Below, piece by piece: positions 25,356 through 32,963 of a stretch of DNA of 64,000 nt. The position numbers were made by a program, and so were the translations under genes. Every line of letters begins with the position of its first letter. Positions within the stretch are counted from its first letter, which is position 1. Under the pieces are notes generated by a model. It ran no database searches. It saw only the letters and a program-made list of their open reading frames with translations, and had not been told where the DNA came from. Source of the stretch: Cellulomonas soli (GTDB taxonomy: Bacteria; Actinomycetota; Actinomycetes; Actinomycetales; Cellulomonadaceae); contig NZ_JACBZJ010000001.1 of assembly GCF_013409305.1 (NCBI RefSeq), positions 930,001 through 994,000 on the forward strand, read 5' to 3'.

Positions 25356-26570
25356 ATGGCCGTCCGTCGTGGTGCCGTGGTGACCGTGCTCGTCGTCCTG
25401 CTCGCCGGGACGGGCATCGGGGCCTCGCTCGTCGTGCTGACGCGCACGCCGGGAGGTGACGCCTCGGGCGACTGGCCCGCGCAGTTCCTGCGCTGCGGGC
25501 AGGCGGCCGACGACCTGGCCCGCGACACCGGGTCGGTGCGGCTCGACCTGACCGCAGCACCCGCACGGATCGCGCCCGGCGACCCGTGGACGGCGACCAC
25601 CACAGCGACCGTGACCTCGGGCGACGAGGCGTGGGTCGTGGGCACCGACGTGTCGTTCATGCAGGACGGCGTGGTCGTCGCCGTGCAGGACGGGCCGCAG
25701 GTGCTGCGGCCGTCGGACGCACTCACGGAGGGGCCGTCCGCCGACCCGGACGGCGTGCGCCCGGACCCCGTGACTCAGCTGTCGGTGGACCTGCTGACCT
25801 GCGAGGAGTACCTGCACGGCAGCACGCAGCACCCGCTGGAGGCCGGGACGTACGAGGTGCTGGTCACGCAGACGCTCGGGGTGCAGGACGACGCGGGCGG
25901 CGTCGCGACGATCGCCGTCGCCAGCGCGCGCACACGCGTCGTCGTGAGCGCCGAGGCGGCCACGCCGACCGACGAGCCGGGCACCACCCCGTCGACCGAC
26001 GTCACCGCGACCCGGCCGGACGTGCTGCCCGTGCCCGGCGGACCGGCCGACGCGCTCTTCGCCTGCGGCTCCCCCGCGCCCACCTCCACCGCCGGGCTGC
26101 CGGACGCGGCCGGGCTCACGCTCACCGCCGACGTGCCCGCCGCGCAGTGGGTCGGGGGCTCGACCCCGTTCACGGTCACCCTCGGCACCGACGACGGCTC
26201 GACCGTGCTCGCCAACGCCCCGCTCGGCGGCACCCTCGCGCTCGCCGACGCCACCGGGGACGTGGTCGCGTTCGTCGGCCCCTCACGGGCGGACGTCGAC
26301 CTGGTGGAGATCGGCCCGGGCAGCACCACCCTGCTCGACGCCACGGACGCCGACGGCGGCACGCAGGTCGCCGTCTGCCTGCCCGACGGGTCGGCCGTCA
26401 CCAAGGCCGAGGCCCCGACCGTCGGGCTGCCTGACGGCACCTACACGGCCTGGGCGTTCGCGCAGGTGCTGCCCAAGGAGGTCACCGACGCCGACGGGCT
26501 CACCACCACACCGCCGGCGGACCTGCTGGTCGTCGTCGCCGAGCCCGTGCGGATCACGCTCGCCCGCTGA
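25356..26570 (+). CDS. Exported protein with two CG-C-LPxGxY modules
   Basis: A 404-aa protein with an N-terminal signal anchor (VVTVLVVLLAGTGIGASLVVL, about 8-28) and no cytoplasmic head. It carries two tandem beta-rich modules. Module 1 runs from Cys47-Gly48 through a QDGVVVAV strand (103-110) and Cys149 to LEAGTYEV (161-168). A Thr/Pro-rich linker follows, then module 2 from Cys237-Gly238 through Cys341 to LPDGTYTAW (358-366). The same module occurs in the proteins coupled to both sigma genes. It lies 72 bases after the first of these, so may be cotranscribed. Function unknown; a surface ligand, sensor component or target of the sigma system is possible. Confidence 0.75.
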   Translation: MAVRRGAVVTVLVVLLAGTGIGASLVVLTRTPGGDASGDWPAQFLRCGQAADDLARDTGSVRLDLTAAPARIAPGDPWTATTTATVTSGDEAWVVGTDVSFMQDGVVVAVQDGPQVLRPSDALTEGPSADPDGVRPDPVTQLSVDLLTCEEYLHGSTQHPLEAGTYEVLVTQTLGVQDDAGGVATIAVASARTRVVVSAEAATPTDEPGTTPSTDVTATRPDVLPVPGGPADALFACGSPAPTSTAGLPDAAGLTLTADVPAAQWVGGSTPFTVTLGTDDGSTVLANAPLGGTLALADATGDVVAFVGPSRADVDLVEIGPGSTTLLDATDADGGTQVAVCLPDGSAVTKAEAPTVGLPDGTYTAWAFAQVLPKEVTDADGLTTTPPADLLVVVAEPVRITLAR

Positions 26571-26609
26571 GCGCCGCCCGACGGACGACCCGGCTCGGGG
26601 GGCGTCGGA

Positions 26610-26945
26610 TCAGGCCAGCGCGTCCTCGAGCGTGCGGTGCACGGTGAACACCTGGTCGAGCGCCGTCAGCTGGAAGAGCCGCAGCAGACGCTCCGTGTCG
26701 ACCACCAGCTCGAGCCGTCCGCCGACCGTCCGCACCTTCTTCAAGGTGCCGACGAGCACGCCCAGACCCGTGGAGTCCATGAACGCGACCGCCCGCAGGT
26801 CCACGACCAGGTCCGTGCGATCCTCGTCGAGCAGCAGCCCGAGCCGGTCGCGCAACGCGTCCGCCGAGGACACGTCGATCTCGCCCGACACCGTGACGAC
26901 TGTCCGGTCGTCGACGTCCTCGCTGGTCACGTGCACCGTCACCAT
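26610..26945 (-). CDS. STAS-domain anti-sigma factor antagonist
   Basis: A 111-aa single STAS domain like SpoIIAA/RsbV. It runs VTVHVTSEDVDDRTVVTVSG, EIDVSSADALRDRL, then DLRAVAFMDSTGLGVLVGTL. The last segment holds the Asp-Ser pair where the Ser is the usual phosphorylation site of the cognate anti-sigma kinase. The start is the ATG at 26943-26945, which gives a standard family N-terminus. It is monocistronic and convergent with the exported protein gene. No anti-sigma kinase is visible in the window. Known partners of STAS antagonists are kinases controlling SigB/SigF-type factors, so a direct link to the two SigE-family genes flanking it is only suggested by position. Confidence 0.9.
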   Translation of the reverse strand: MVTVHVTSEDVDDRTVVTVSGEIDVSSADALRDRLGLLLDEDRTDLVVDLRAVAFMDSTGLGVLVGTLKKVRTVGGRLELVVDTERLLRLFQLTALDQVFTVHRTLEDALA

Positions 26946-27053
26946 GGCGTACCCCCGTCGGCCCGGTCGGATCCCTGCGGGCATCTAAGCACGCACGCCC
27001 CTCCCGCCCCGCTGCCGCGCGCCGTGACCCGCCCGACCCGCCGCACTCCTACC

Positions 27054-27079
27054 CCAACCGAACGGCCGACCTGGTCGTC
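27054..27079 (+). promoter_or_regulatory. ECF-like promoter CCAAC-N17-CGTC before sigma gene 2
   Basis: CCAAC (27054-27058) and CGTC (27076-27079), spacer 17, end 60 bases upstream of the ATG of the second sigma gene. Sequence, spacing and distance match the element before sigma gene 1, while the spacer sequences differ. Confidence 0.6.
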
Positions 27080-27139
27080 CTGTTGGATGAGCGCGCACGA
27101 CGACCCGTCGGCGCACACCGGTGGGGGCGGAAGGCGACG

Positions 27140-27751
27140 ATGACGGACTGGGGAGGCCAGCTCGACCAGCTGGTCAGGCAGCGGGGCGACGCCCTGCTCA
27201 GGTACGCCTGGCTGCTCACCGGAGACGCCTCCGCGGCCGAGGAGATCGTCCAGGACGCGCTCGTCGGGGTGATGACGCGCAACGGCAACCTGCGCGACCC
27301 GGGTGCCGTCGAGGGCTACGTGCGACGGGCGATCCTGTCCCGGTACGTCGACGGGTACCGACGCCGGCGCCGATGGGTGGGTGTGCGCCACCTCCTCGTG
27401 GCACCTCCCAGCACGGGCAGCGCCGCGGACGACGTCGACGCGCGCACCGACGTCGTGGCAGCGCTCGCGGTCCTCGCACCCCGGGTGCGGGCCTGCGTGG
27501 TGCTGCGCTACTACGAGGACCTGTCCGTCGCCGAGACCGCCGACCAGCTCGGGCTGTCCGTCGGCACGGTCAAGCGCTACACCAGCGACGGGATCCGCGC
27601 ACTCGAACGTGTCCTCGGCCCGGTCCGGAGCGCGAGCGACCACGACACCGTCACGGTCACCGCGACCGGAGGACCAGCCCGACCGGCACCTCCCGGCGGC
27701 GACGCCGACGGGACCCCGCAGCACCCGGAGACCCCGAGGAGCGCACGATGA
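27140..27751 (+). CDS. RNA polymerase sigma factor, SigE family (ECF), copy 2
   Basis: A 203-aa paralogue of the sigma gene at 23668. Region 2 reads DALLRYAWLLTGDASAAEEIVQDALVGVM; region 4 reads RACVVLRYYEDLSVAETADQ, then LGLSVGTVKRYTSDGIRALE. It has about 25 extra Pro/Gly-rich residues at the C-terminus. The ATG at 27140 is preceded by a purine-rich GGGGGCGGAAGG; an upstream GTG at 27083 would add an unconserved segment. The stop overlaps the following membrane protein gene by four bases, reproducing the arrangement of copy 1. The duplicated pair probably arose from one sigma/partner unit. Confidence 0.92.
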   Translation: MTDWGGQLDQLVRQRGDALLRYAWLLTGDASAAEEIVQDALVGVMTRNGNLRDPGAVEGYVRRAILSRYVDGYRRRRRWVGVRHLLVAPPSTGSAADDVDARTDVVAALAVLAPRVRACVVLRYYEDLSVAETADQLGLSVGTVKRYTSDGIRALERVLGPVRSASDHDTVTVTATGGPARPAPPGGDADGTPQHPETPRSAR

Positions 27752-29136
27752 GCGTCGACCTGTCCCGCGCCCTGCGCGACGCTGCCGACCGTGCCCCGCT
27801 GCGCGGGCTCGACGGCCAGAGCCTCGCCGACCGGATCCACCGTCGGCGCACCGTGCGCACCACCGCACGGGCCGCGCTCGGCGTCGGTCTGGTCGGCGCC
27901 GTCGTGGTGGCGGCCGTGCACCTCAACGGCCTCGACGGACGGGTCCACCCCGTCCCTCCCGCGGTGCCGACCTCGAGCCCGGGACCGACCTCGACACCGA
28001 CGGCGAGCCCGAGCCCCACGCCCACCACCACGCCGACGGTGCTCCCCGTCGGCGACCCGACCCGGCCCTTCGGCGCCTGCGGTGCCGAGGTCACGGCCGA
28101 ACCGCAGGACCCCGTCGACGACCGCTTCGACATCGTGGCGGAGCTGGGGGCAGCCTCGCTCGAGGCGGGCCGGCCGCTCACGTACCAGGGTTCCATCGGC
28201 GCCGACGTCGAGCACCCCGCGGCCGTCCCCTCGGCCGGTCCCCGGCTCGCCGTCTCCCGTGACGGCGTCGTCGTCGCGACGATCGAACCGGCCGACGACG
28301 ACACACCCGCCTGGGAGCGGCGGCTCGGCGCGGGCCTCGAGGTCGAGATCCACGCACGCGCCGCGCAGCTCAGCGTCTGCGACGCCGGGCAGCAGGGCGT
28401 GAGCGTCGGCCACGCCCTGCCGGCGGGCGAGTACGAGGTCCAGCCCTGGGCACGCGTCAGCGTCCTCGAGTCGTCGGACGCAACCTCCCTCGAGGCTCTC
28501 GACGACGCCGGGTTCGACCAGCTCGTCCGCGACCAGGGCAGCCTGCGAACCGTCCTCGGGACGCCGGTCCCGCTCCTGATCACGGGCGCCGCCGACCTGC
28601 CCGTGCAGGTTCCGCAGCCCGCGCTGGACCTGACCCCGGCCGCTGCGGCGCCCGCCTGCGGTGGCCCTGCACCGACCGCGCCGGGCCGCGCCGCAGGTCT
28701 GAGTCTCGCGCTGGTGCCGAACGCTCCGCCGGTCGGCGAGGTCGGGCGCGAGGTGCCGGTCGACGCCCAGGCGGCGCTCATCTACGACGGACCTGGTCAG
28801 CTGCGCGCCCTGCTCGACCTCTGGGTGACCTACTGGATCGTGCAGGACGGTGTCGTGGTCGGGTCGACCTGGGTCCAGACGGACGCGTCCACGGTGCGGC
28901 TGGCCATGGACGGCGGGGTCCCCCACCCGCTCGACGCCAACCCGCTCACCCTCACCGCCTGCTCCGAGGCTGGGCCCAGCGACGTGCCACTCCCCGCCGG
29001 GACCTACACGGTCTACCCGTCCGTGTGGACGCTCAGCCTGCAGGTCCACGCCGCCGGCCGGACTCACGACGTCCAGCCGCTCAGTTCCGAGCCGGGGATG
29101 GTGCTCGGCGCACCGTTCACGGTGACGGTCGGGTAG
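27748..29136 (+). CDS. Membrane-anchored protein with two CG-C-LPxGxY modules; putative anti-sigma partner
   Basis: A 462-aa protein. The cytoplasmic head (1-38) starts MSVDLSRALRDAADRAPLRG and ends with HRRRTVRTTAR. One helix follows (AALGVGLVGAVVVAAVHLNG, about 42-61), then a Pro/Thr/Ser spacer (about 68-100) and two modules. Module 1: Cys111-Gly112, RDGVVVATI (171-179), Cys211, LPAGEYEVQPW (224-234). Module 2: Cys304-Gly305, QDGVVVGST (366-374), Cys405, LPAGTYTVYP (415-424). It is translationally coupled to sigma copy 2. The head resembles that of the protein at 24204, supporting a common role as membrane partner of the sigma factor. No known anti-sigma zinc motif is present. Confidence 0.75.
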   Translation: MSVDLSRALRDAADRAPLRGLDGQSLADRIHRRRTVRTTARAALGVGLVGAVVVAAVHLNGLDGRVHPVPPAVPTSSPGPTSTPTASPSPTPTTTPTVLPVGDPTRPFGACGAEVTAEPQDPVDDRFDIVAELGAASLEAGRPLTYQGSIGADVEHPAAVPSAGPRLAVSRDGVVVATIEPADDDTPAWERRLGAGLEVEIHARAAQLSVCDAGQQGVSVGHALPAGEYEVQPWARVSVLESSDATSLEALDDAGFDQLVRDQGSLRTVLGTPVPLLITGAADLPVQVPQPALDLTPAAAAPACGGPAPTAPGRAAGLSLALVPNAPPVGEVGREVPVDAQAALIYDGPGQLRALLDLWVTYWIVQDGVVVGSTWVQTDASTVRLAMDGGVPHPLDANPLTLTACSEAGPSDVPLPAGTYTVYPSVWTLSLQVHAAGRTHDVQPLSSEPGMVLGAPFTVTVG

Positions 29137-29246
29137 CCGGGCCGCCGATCACCGACAACGGTGTCACCTCCCGGGTGGCAACCGACGGTGGGGCGACCTC
29201 CCGGAGCCCGGGCAGCCGTGGCGCACGCAGCTCCGGGCCGGCTCGG

Positions 29247-29987
29247 TCAGGCACCCTCGCCGCGTGCGGCGGTGAGGGCCGCGCGGTAGTCCTCGCTGGT
29301 GCCGTCGGGTCGGACCTCCTGCAGCACGTGGTCGCGCACGCCCAGGTCGGCCAGGACCGCGGTGAGCTCGGTGACGTCGTCCGGCCCGAGCACCGTGGGG
29401 TCGACCGTCGTGCGGACCTGCACCTCGACGCCGGAGTCGAGCACGAGCCGCAGCGAGGCGAACGCCCTGTCGGCGGTGGTGGTCGGTCGGCCGACCTGGG
29501 TGATCGCCCGGTACAGGTGCGCGGGGGCCTTGACGTCGAAGCCGACCCAGTCGACGTGCGGCAGCACGGCGGCCAGCCGTCCCGGGTAGGCGCCCGAGGT
29601 GTGCAGGCCGACGCCGAACCCCCTCGCCCGGACCTGCTGCGCGGCGTCGACCAGGCCCGCCTGCCGGGTCGGCTCACCCCCGGACAGCACGAGGCCGTCG
29701 AGCAGGCCGTGCCTGCGGTCGAGCAGGCCGGTCACGTCGGACCACGGCACGACGCCGGGCGTGCGGGGGTCGAGGATCGCCACGTTGTGGCAGTAGGTGC
29801 ACCGCCACGGGCAGCCCTGCAGGAACGCCGTCGCGACGAGCCTGCCCGGCCAGTCGCAGGACGACATCGCCGTCAGACCGGCGATCGCGAGGTCGTCGGC
29901 GCAGGGCGGTCGTACCTGCGGGCGTACCGACGGCCCGGCGAGCGGGAGGGCGCGCGCCGAGCCGTCGGGGGTCAGGGTCCCGGTCAT
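29247..29987 (-). CDS. nrdG: Anaerobic ribonucleotide reductase activating protein (radical SAM)
   Basis: Radical SAM activase (246 aa) that installs the glycyl radical on NrdD under anoxia. The [4Fe-4S] cluster motif CPWRCTYC places the three Cys at 59, 63 and 66 (CxxxCxxC). Downstream are the SAM-binding LSGGEPTRQ and GFDVKAPAHLY segments of the NrdG/PflA group. It is longer than E. coli NrdG (154 aa) and corresponds to the actinobacterial type. The ATG at 29985-29987 overlaps the nrdD stop (ATGA). An in-frame start further upstream lies inside nrdD and is discounted. Confidence 0.94.
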   Translation of the reverse strand: MTGTLTPDGSARALPLAGPSVRPQVRPPCADDLAIAGLTAMSSCDWPGRLVATAFLQGCPWRCTYCHNVAILDPRTPGVVPWSDVTGLLDRRHGLLDGLVLSGGEPTRQAGLVDAAQQVRARGFGVGLHTSGAYPGRLAAVLPHVDWVGFDVKAPAHLYRAITQVGRPTTTADRAFASLRLVLDSGVEVQVRTTVDPTVLGPDDVTELTAVLADLGVRDHVLQEVRPDGTSEDYRAALTAARGEGA

Positions 29988-31849
29988 CCCACCGTCGCGG
30001 GCTCGTCGGAGGTCAGAACGGCCGGCTCGACGTCGAGGGCGCAGGCGGACTCCTGGAACGGGGTGCGCTCGGCGTGCTCGCCCTTCTTGCCCACGTTGAA
30101 CGAGCTGACCGGCCGGTGGTAGCCCATGACGCGGGTCCACACCTCGCACGCGACCGGTGCGGCGTCCGGGTGCTGCTGCGCGCAGCGCGGGCAGGTCGGG
30201 TGCTCGCCGGCCAGGTAGCCGTGGTTCGGGCAGATCGAGAACGTCGGCGTGATCGTCAGGTACGGCAGCCGGAACGTCGACAGCGACCGCTTGACCAGCT
30301 CGCGCGCGGCATCCGGGCTGGACAGGCGCTCGGACATGTACAGGTGCAGCACCGTGCCGCCCGTGTACTTGGTCTGCAGCTCGTCCTGCCGGGCGAGGGC
30401 CTCGAACGGGTCGTCGGTGAAGCCGACGGGCAGCTGCGAGGAGTTCGTGTAGTACGGCTGGTCGGCCGTACCTGCCTGCAGGATCTGCGGGTACCGCTTG
30501 AGGTCCTCCTTGGCGAACCGGTACGTGGTGCCCTCGGCCGGCGTGGCCTCCAGGTTGTACAGGTGGCCGGTCTCCTCCTGGAACTCGACCATGCGGGCGC
30601 GCACGTGGTCGAGCAGCCGCACGGCCATCGCGTGGCCCTGCGGGTCGGTCAGGTCGTAGGCGTCGCCGGAGAAGTTGCGGATCATCTCGTTGAGGCCGTT
30701 GACGCCGATCGTCGAGAAGTGGTTCTCCAGGGTGCCCAGATAGCGACGCGTGTACGGGAACAGCCCGTCGTCGATGAGCTTCTGGATGACCTCACGCTTG
30801 AGCTCGAGCGACGTCCGGGCCAGGCCGAGCAGCGCGTCGAGCGCGGTCAGCAGCGCCGCCTCGTCGCCGGTGTGCAGGTAGCCCAGGCGGGCGCAGTTGA
30901 TCGTCACCACACCCAGCGACCCCGTCTGCTCCGCGGAGCCGAACAGGCCGTTGCCGCGCTTGAGCAGCTCGCGCAGGTCCAGCTGCAGACGGCAGCACAT
31001 CGAGCGCACGTCGCCCGGGCTCATCTCGGAGTTGAGGAAGTTCTGGAAGTACGGCAGCCCGTACTTGGCGGTCATCGCGAACAGCCGGTCGGCGTTCGGC
31101 GAGTGCCAGTCGAAGTCGTGCGTGATGTTGTACGTCGGGATCGGGAACGTGAACACCCGACCCGAGGCGTCACCGGTGGTCATCACCTCGATGTACGCGC
31201 GGTTGATCATGTCCATCTCGGCCTGCAGGTCGCCGTACGTGAAGTCGCACGGCTCGTCCGCGACGAACGGCACCTGGTCCTTGAGGTCGTCCGGGCACAC
31301 CCAGTCGAACGTCAGGTTCGTGAACGGTGTCTGCGTGCCCCAACGCGAGGGCACGTTGAGGTTGTAGATCAGCTCCTGGATGCACTGCTGCACCTGCTCG
31401 TAGCTCAGCCCGTCGAGCCGCACGTACGGCGCCATGAACGTGTCGAACGAGCTGAACGCCTGCGCGCCCGCCCACTCGTTCTGCATCGTGCCGAGGAAGT
31501 TGACGATCTGGCCGACGGCCGCGCTGAAGTGCTTGGGCGCCCGCGCCTCGACCTTGCCGGGGACCCCGTTGAGGCCCTCCTGCAGCAGGGTGCGCAGCGA
31601 CCAGCCGGCGCAGTAGCCCGAGAGCATGTCGAGGTCGTGGATGTGCAGGTCGCCGTTGCGGTGCGCCTGCCCGACGGCCTCCGGGTAGACGTGGCTGAGC
31701 CAGTAGTTGGCGATGACCTTGCCGGAGGTGTTGAGGATCAGCCCGCCGAGCGAGTAGCCCTGGTTCGCGTTGGCGTTGACGCGCCAGTCGCTGCGGTCGA
31801 GGTACTCGTCGATCGACGACCCGACCTCGACGACGACCTGATCGGACAT
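29984..31849 (-). CDS. nrdD: Anaerobic (class III) ribonucleoside-triphosphate reductase
   Basis: Glycyl-radical enzyme (621 aa) reducing ribonucleotides to deoxyribonucleotides without oxygen, with formate as the known electron donor of the class. Visible segments include DLHIHDLDMLSGYCAGW, NLNVPSRWGTQTPFTNLTFDW, NCARLGYLH and FSTIGVNGLNEM. The C-terminal part has a probable four-Cys zinc site (ICPNHGYLAGEHPTCPRC plus the upstream Cys) and the glycyl-radical loop RVMGYHRPVSSFNVGKKGEH. There is no ATP-cone domain: the protein starts almost directly at the catalytic barrel. The ATG at 31847-31849 follows GAAGGAG. An NrdR-box-like palindrome lies 75-96 bases upstream. Confidence 0.95.
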   Translation of the reverse strand: MSDQVVVEVGSSIDEYLDRSDWRVNANANQGYSLGGLILNTSGKVIANYWLSHVYPEAVGQAHRNGDLHIHDLDMLSGYCAGWSLRTLLQEGLNGVPGKVEARAPKHFSAAVGQIVNFLGTMQNEWAGAQAFSSFDTFMAPYVRLDGLSYEQVQQCIQELIYNLNVPSRWGTQTPFTNLTFDWVCPDDLKDQVPFVADEPCDFTYGDLQAEMDMINRAYIEVMTTGDASGRVFTFPIPTYNITHDFDWHSPNADRLFAMTAKYGLPYFQNFLNSEMSPGDVRSMCCRLQLDLRELLKRGNGLFGSAEQTGSLGVVTINCARLGYLHTGDEAALLTALDALLGLARTSLELKREVIQKLIDDGLFPYTRRYLGTLENHFSTIGVNGLNEMIRNFSGDAYDLTDPQGHAMAVRLLDHVRARMVEFQEETGHLYNLEATPAEGTTYRFAKEDLKRYPQILQAGTADQPYYTNSSQLPVGFTDDPFEALARQDELQTKYTGGTVLHLYMSERLSSPDAARELVKRSLSTFRLPYLTITPTFSICPNHGYLAGEHPTCPRCAQQHPDAAPVACEVWTRVMGYHRPVSSFNVGKKGEHAERTPFQESACALDVEPAVLTSDEPATVG

Positions 31850-31923
31850 GGCGCTCCTTCGACGGTGCTCGGTTCTCGGCGGTGAGATGTCACGATCTGT
31901 CCGTTGTGCGGGCCCCCGGACCT

Positions 31924-31945
31924 CGACCACAACATGTTGTGGTCG
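31924..31945. promoter_or_regulatory. NrdR-box-like palindrome upstream of nrdD
   Basis: A perfect 22-base palindrome with the core CCACAACATGTTGTGG fits the 16-bp NrdR box pattern (acaCwAtATaTwGtgt) at its central positions. Its inner edge lies 75 bases from the nrdD ATG. NrdR usually binds paired boxes; only a half-site GTTGTG (31903-31908) is seen about 33 bases away. Confidence 0.6.
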
Positions 31946-31998
31946 GCTTCGCGACGACGAACCAGATGTGCCAATTTCTATGCCCGTCGCGCACGACG

Positions 31999-32020
31999 GC
32001 CCGGGACGAACGTCCCGGGC
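31999..32020 (-). terminator. Terminator hairpin of the pxp operon
   Basis: A 22-base inverted repeat (GCCCGGGAC ... GTCCCGGGC around GAAC) lies 77 bases past the pxpC stop on the minus strand and before the nrdD promoter region. No U-tract follows. Confidence 0.6.
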
Positions 32021-32096
32021 GCGCCGACCCTCCCCCGCCGCACCTGCGTGGCCGCGTGGCCAGATCCGCGAAGTCCGCGGCGTGTCGCTGTCGACA

Positions 32097-32963
32097 TCAC
32101 CCGCGCACGAACCGCACCGGCTCCCCGGGACGCAGCTGACCCAGCAGACCGAGCGCGCAGGAGCGCACGACCGCCACCACCGGGTACCCGCCCGTGACCG
32201 GGTGGTCCACACCGAACACCACCGGCCGACCGTCCGGCGGCACCTGCACCGCACCGGGCACCAGACCCTCCGACGGCAGCTCACGGCCCGCCGTGCGCGG
32301 CGCCCGCCGGACGACCGGACCCTCCAGACGCAGCGCCACCCGGTCGCTGGCCGGGGTCACCTGGTAGCGCACCGCGCCGCACAGCACCGCGAGCGCGTCC
32401 TCGACGAACCAGTCCGCCCGCGGACCCGGCAGCACCGGGAGCACGGCCTCGTCGGCACGGGGCCGGACCGCGGCGACGTCCACGAACGGCAGCGACGCCG
32501 GCGACGGGCCCACCGGCAGGACGTCCCCGACACGCACCGGCGACGGACCGAGCCCCGCCGGCAGGTCCGTCGACCGCGACCCGAGGACCTCCGGCACCGC
32601 CACGCCACCCCGCACCGCGACATACGTGCGCAGCCCGCGGACCGGGGCGCCGACCCGCAGCACCGCACCCTCCGAGACCTCGACCGGCGCATGCATCCCC
32701 ACCCGCACGCGGTCCACCCACACCGCGACCGGCGCACCCGCGAGCGCCACCGTGACCGGACCGAGCGCCCGCAACCGCAGGCCGCCGAGCAGCACCTCCA
32801 GGCCCGCCGCATCCTGCGGGTTCGCGACCAGGCGGTTCGCCAGCCGCAGCGCGTCGAGGTCCGCCGCACCCGAGCGCCCCACACCGACGTGCGCCCAGCC
32901 CGGGCGGCCCGCGTCCTGCACGAGCGTGCGCAGGCCCGGCTCGACGACCTCCAGCGCGGTCAC
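32097..32963 (-). CDS. pxpC: 5-oxoprolinase subunit C (biotin-dependent carboxyltransferase family, KipA-like)
   Basis: A 288-aa subunit of the prokaryotic ATP-dependent 5-oxoprolinase PxpABC, which opens 5-oxoproline (pyroglutamate) to glutamate. The N-terminus VVEPGLRTLVQDAGRPGWAH is the standard start of the KipA/urea-amidolyase C-terminal family; DHPVTGGYPVVAVV is its conserved end segment. The GTG at 32963 overlaps the pxpB stop by four bases, and it is last in pxpA-pxpB-pxpC. KipA was first described as a sporulation kinase-related protein in Bacillus, but the complete three-gene operon favours the oxoprolinase role. Confidence 0.92.
   Translation of the reverse strand: MTALEVVEPGLRTLVQDAGRPGWAHVGVGRSGAADLDALRLANRLVANPQDAAGLEVLLGGLRLRALGPVTVALAGAPVAVWVDRVRVGMHAPVEVSEGAVLRVGAPVRGLRTYVAVRGGVAVPEVLGSRSTDLPAGLGPSPVRVGDVLPVGPSPASLPFVDVAAVRPRADEAVLPVLPGPRADWFVEDALAVLCGAVRYQVTPASDRVALRLEGPVVRRAPRTAGRELPSEGLVPGAVQVPPDGRPVVFGVDHPVTGGYPVVAVVRSCALGLLGQLRPGEPVRFVRG

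Noticed and set aside
29137..29246. Imperfect inverted repeats between the second sigma operon and nrdG (around 29159-29184).
   Set aside because: Stems are interrupted and short; a terminator is expected here but I cannot define one with confidence.
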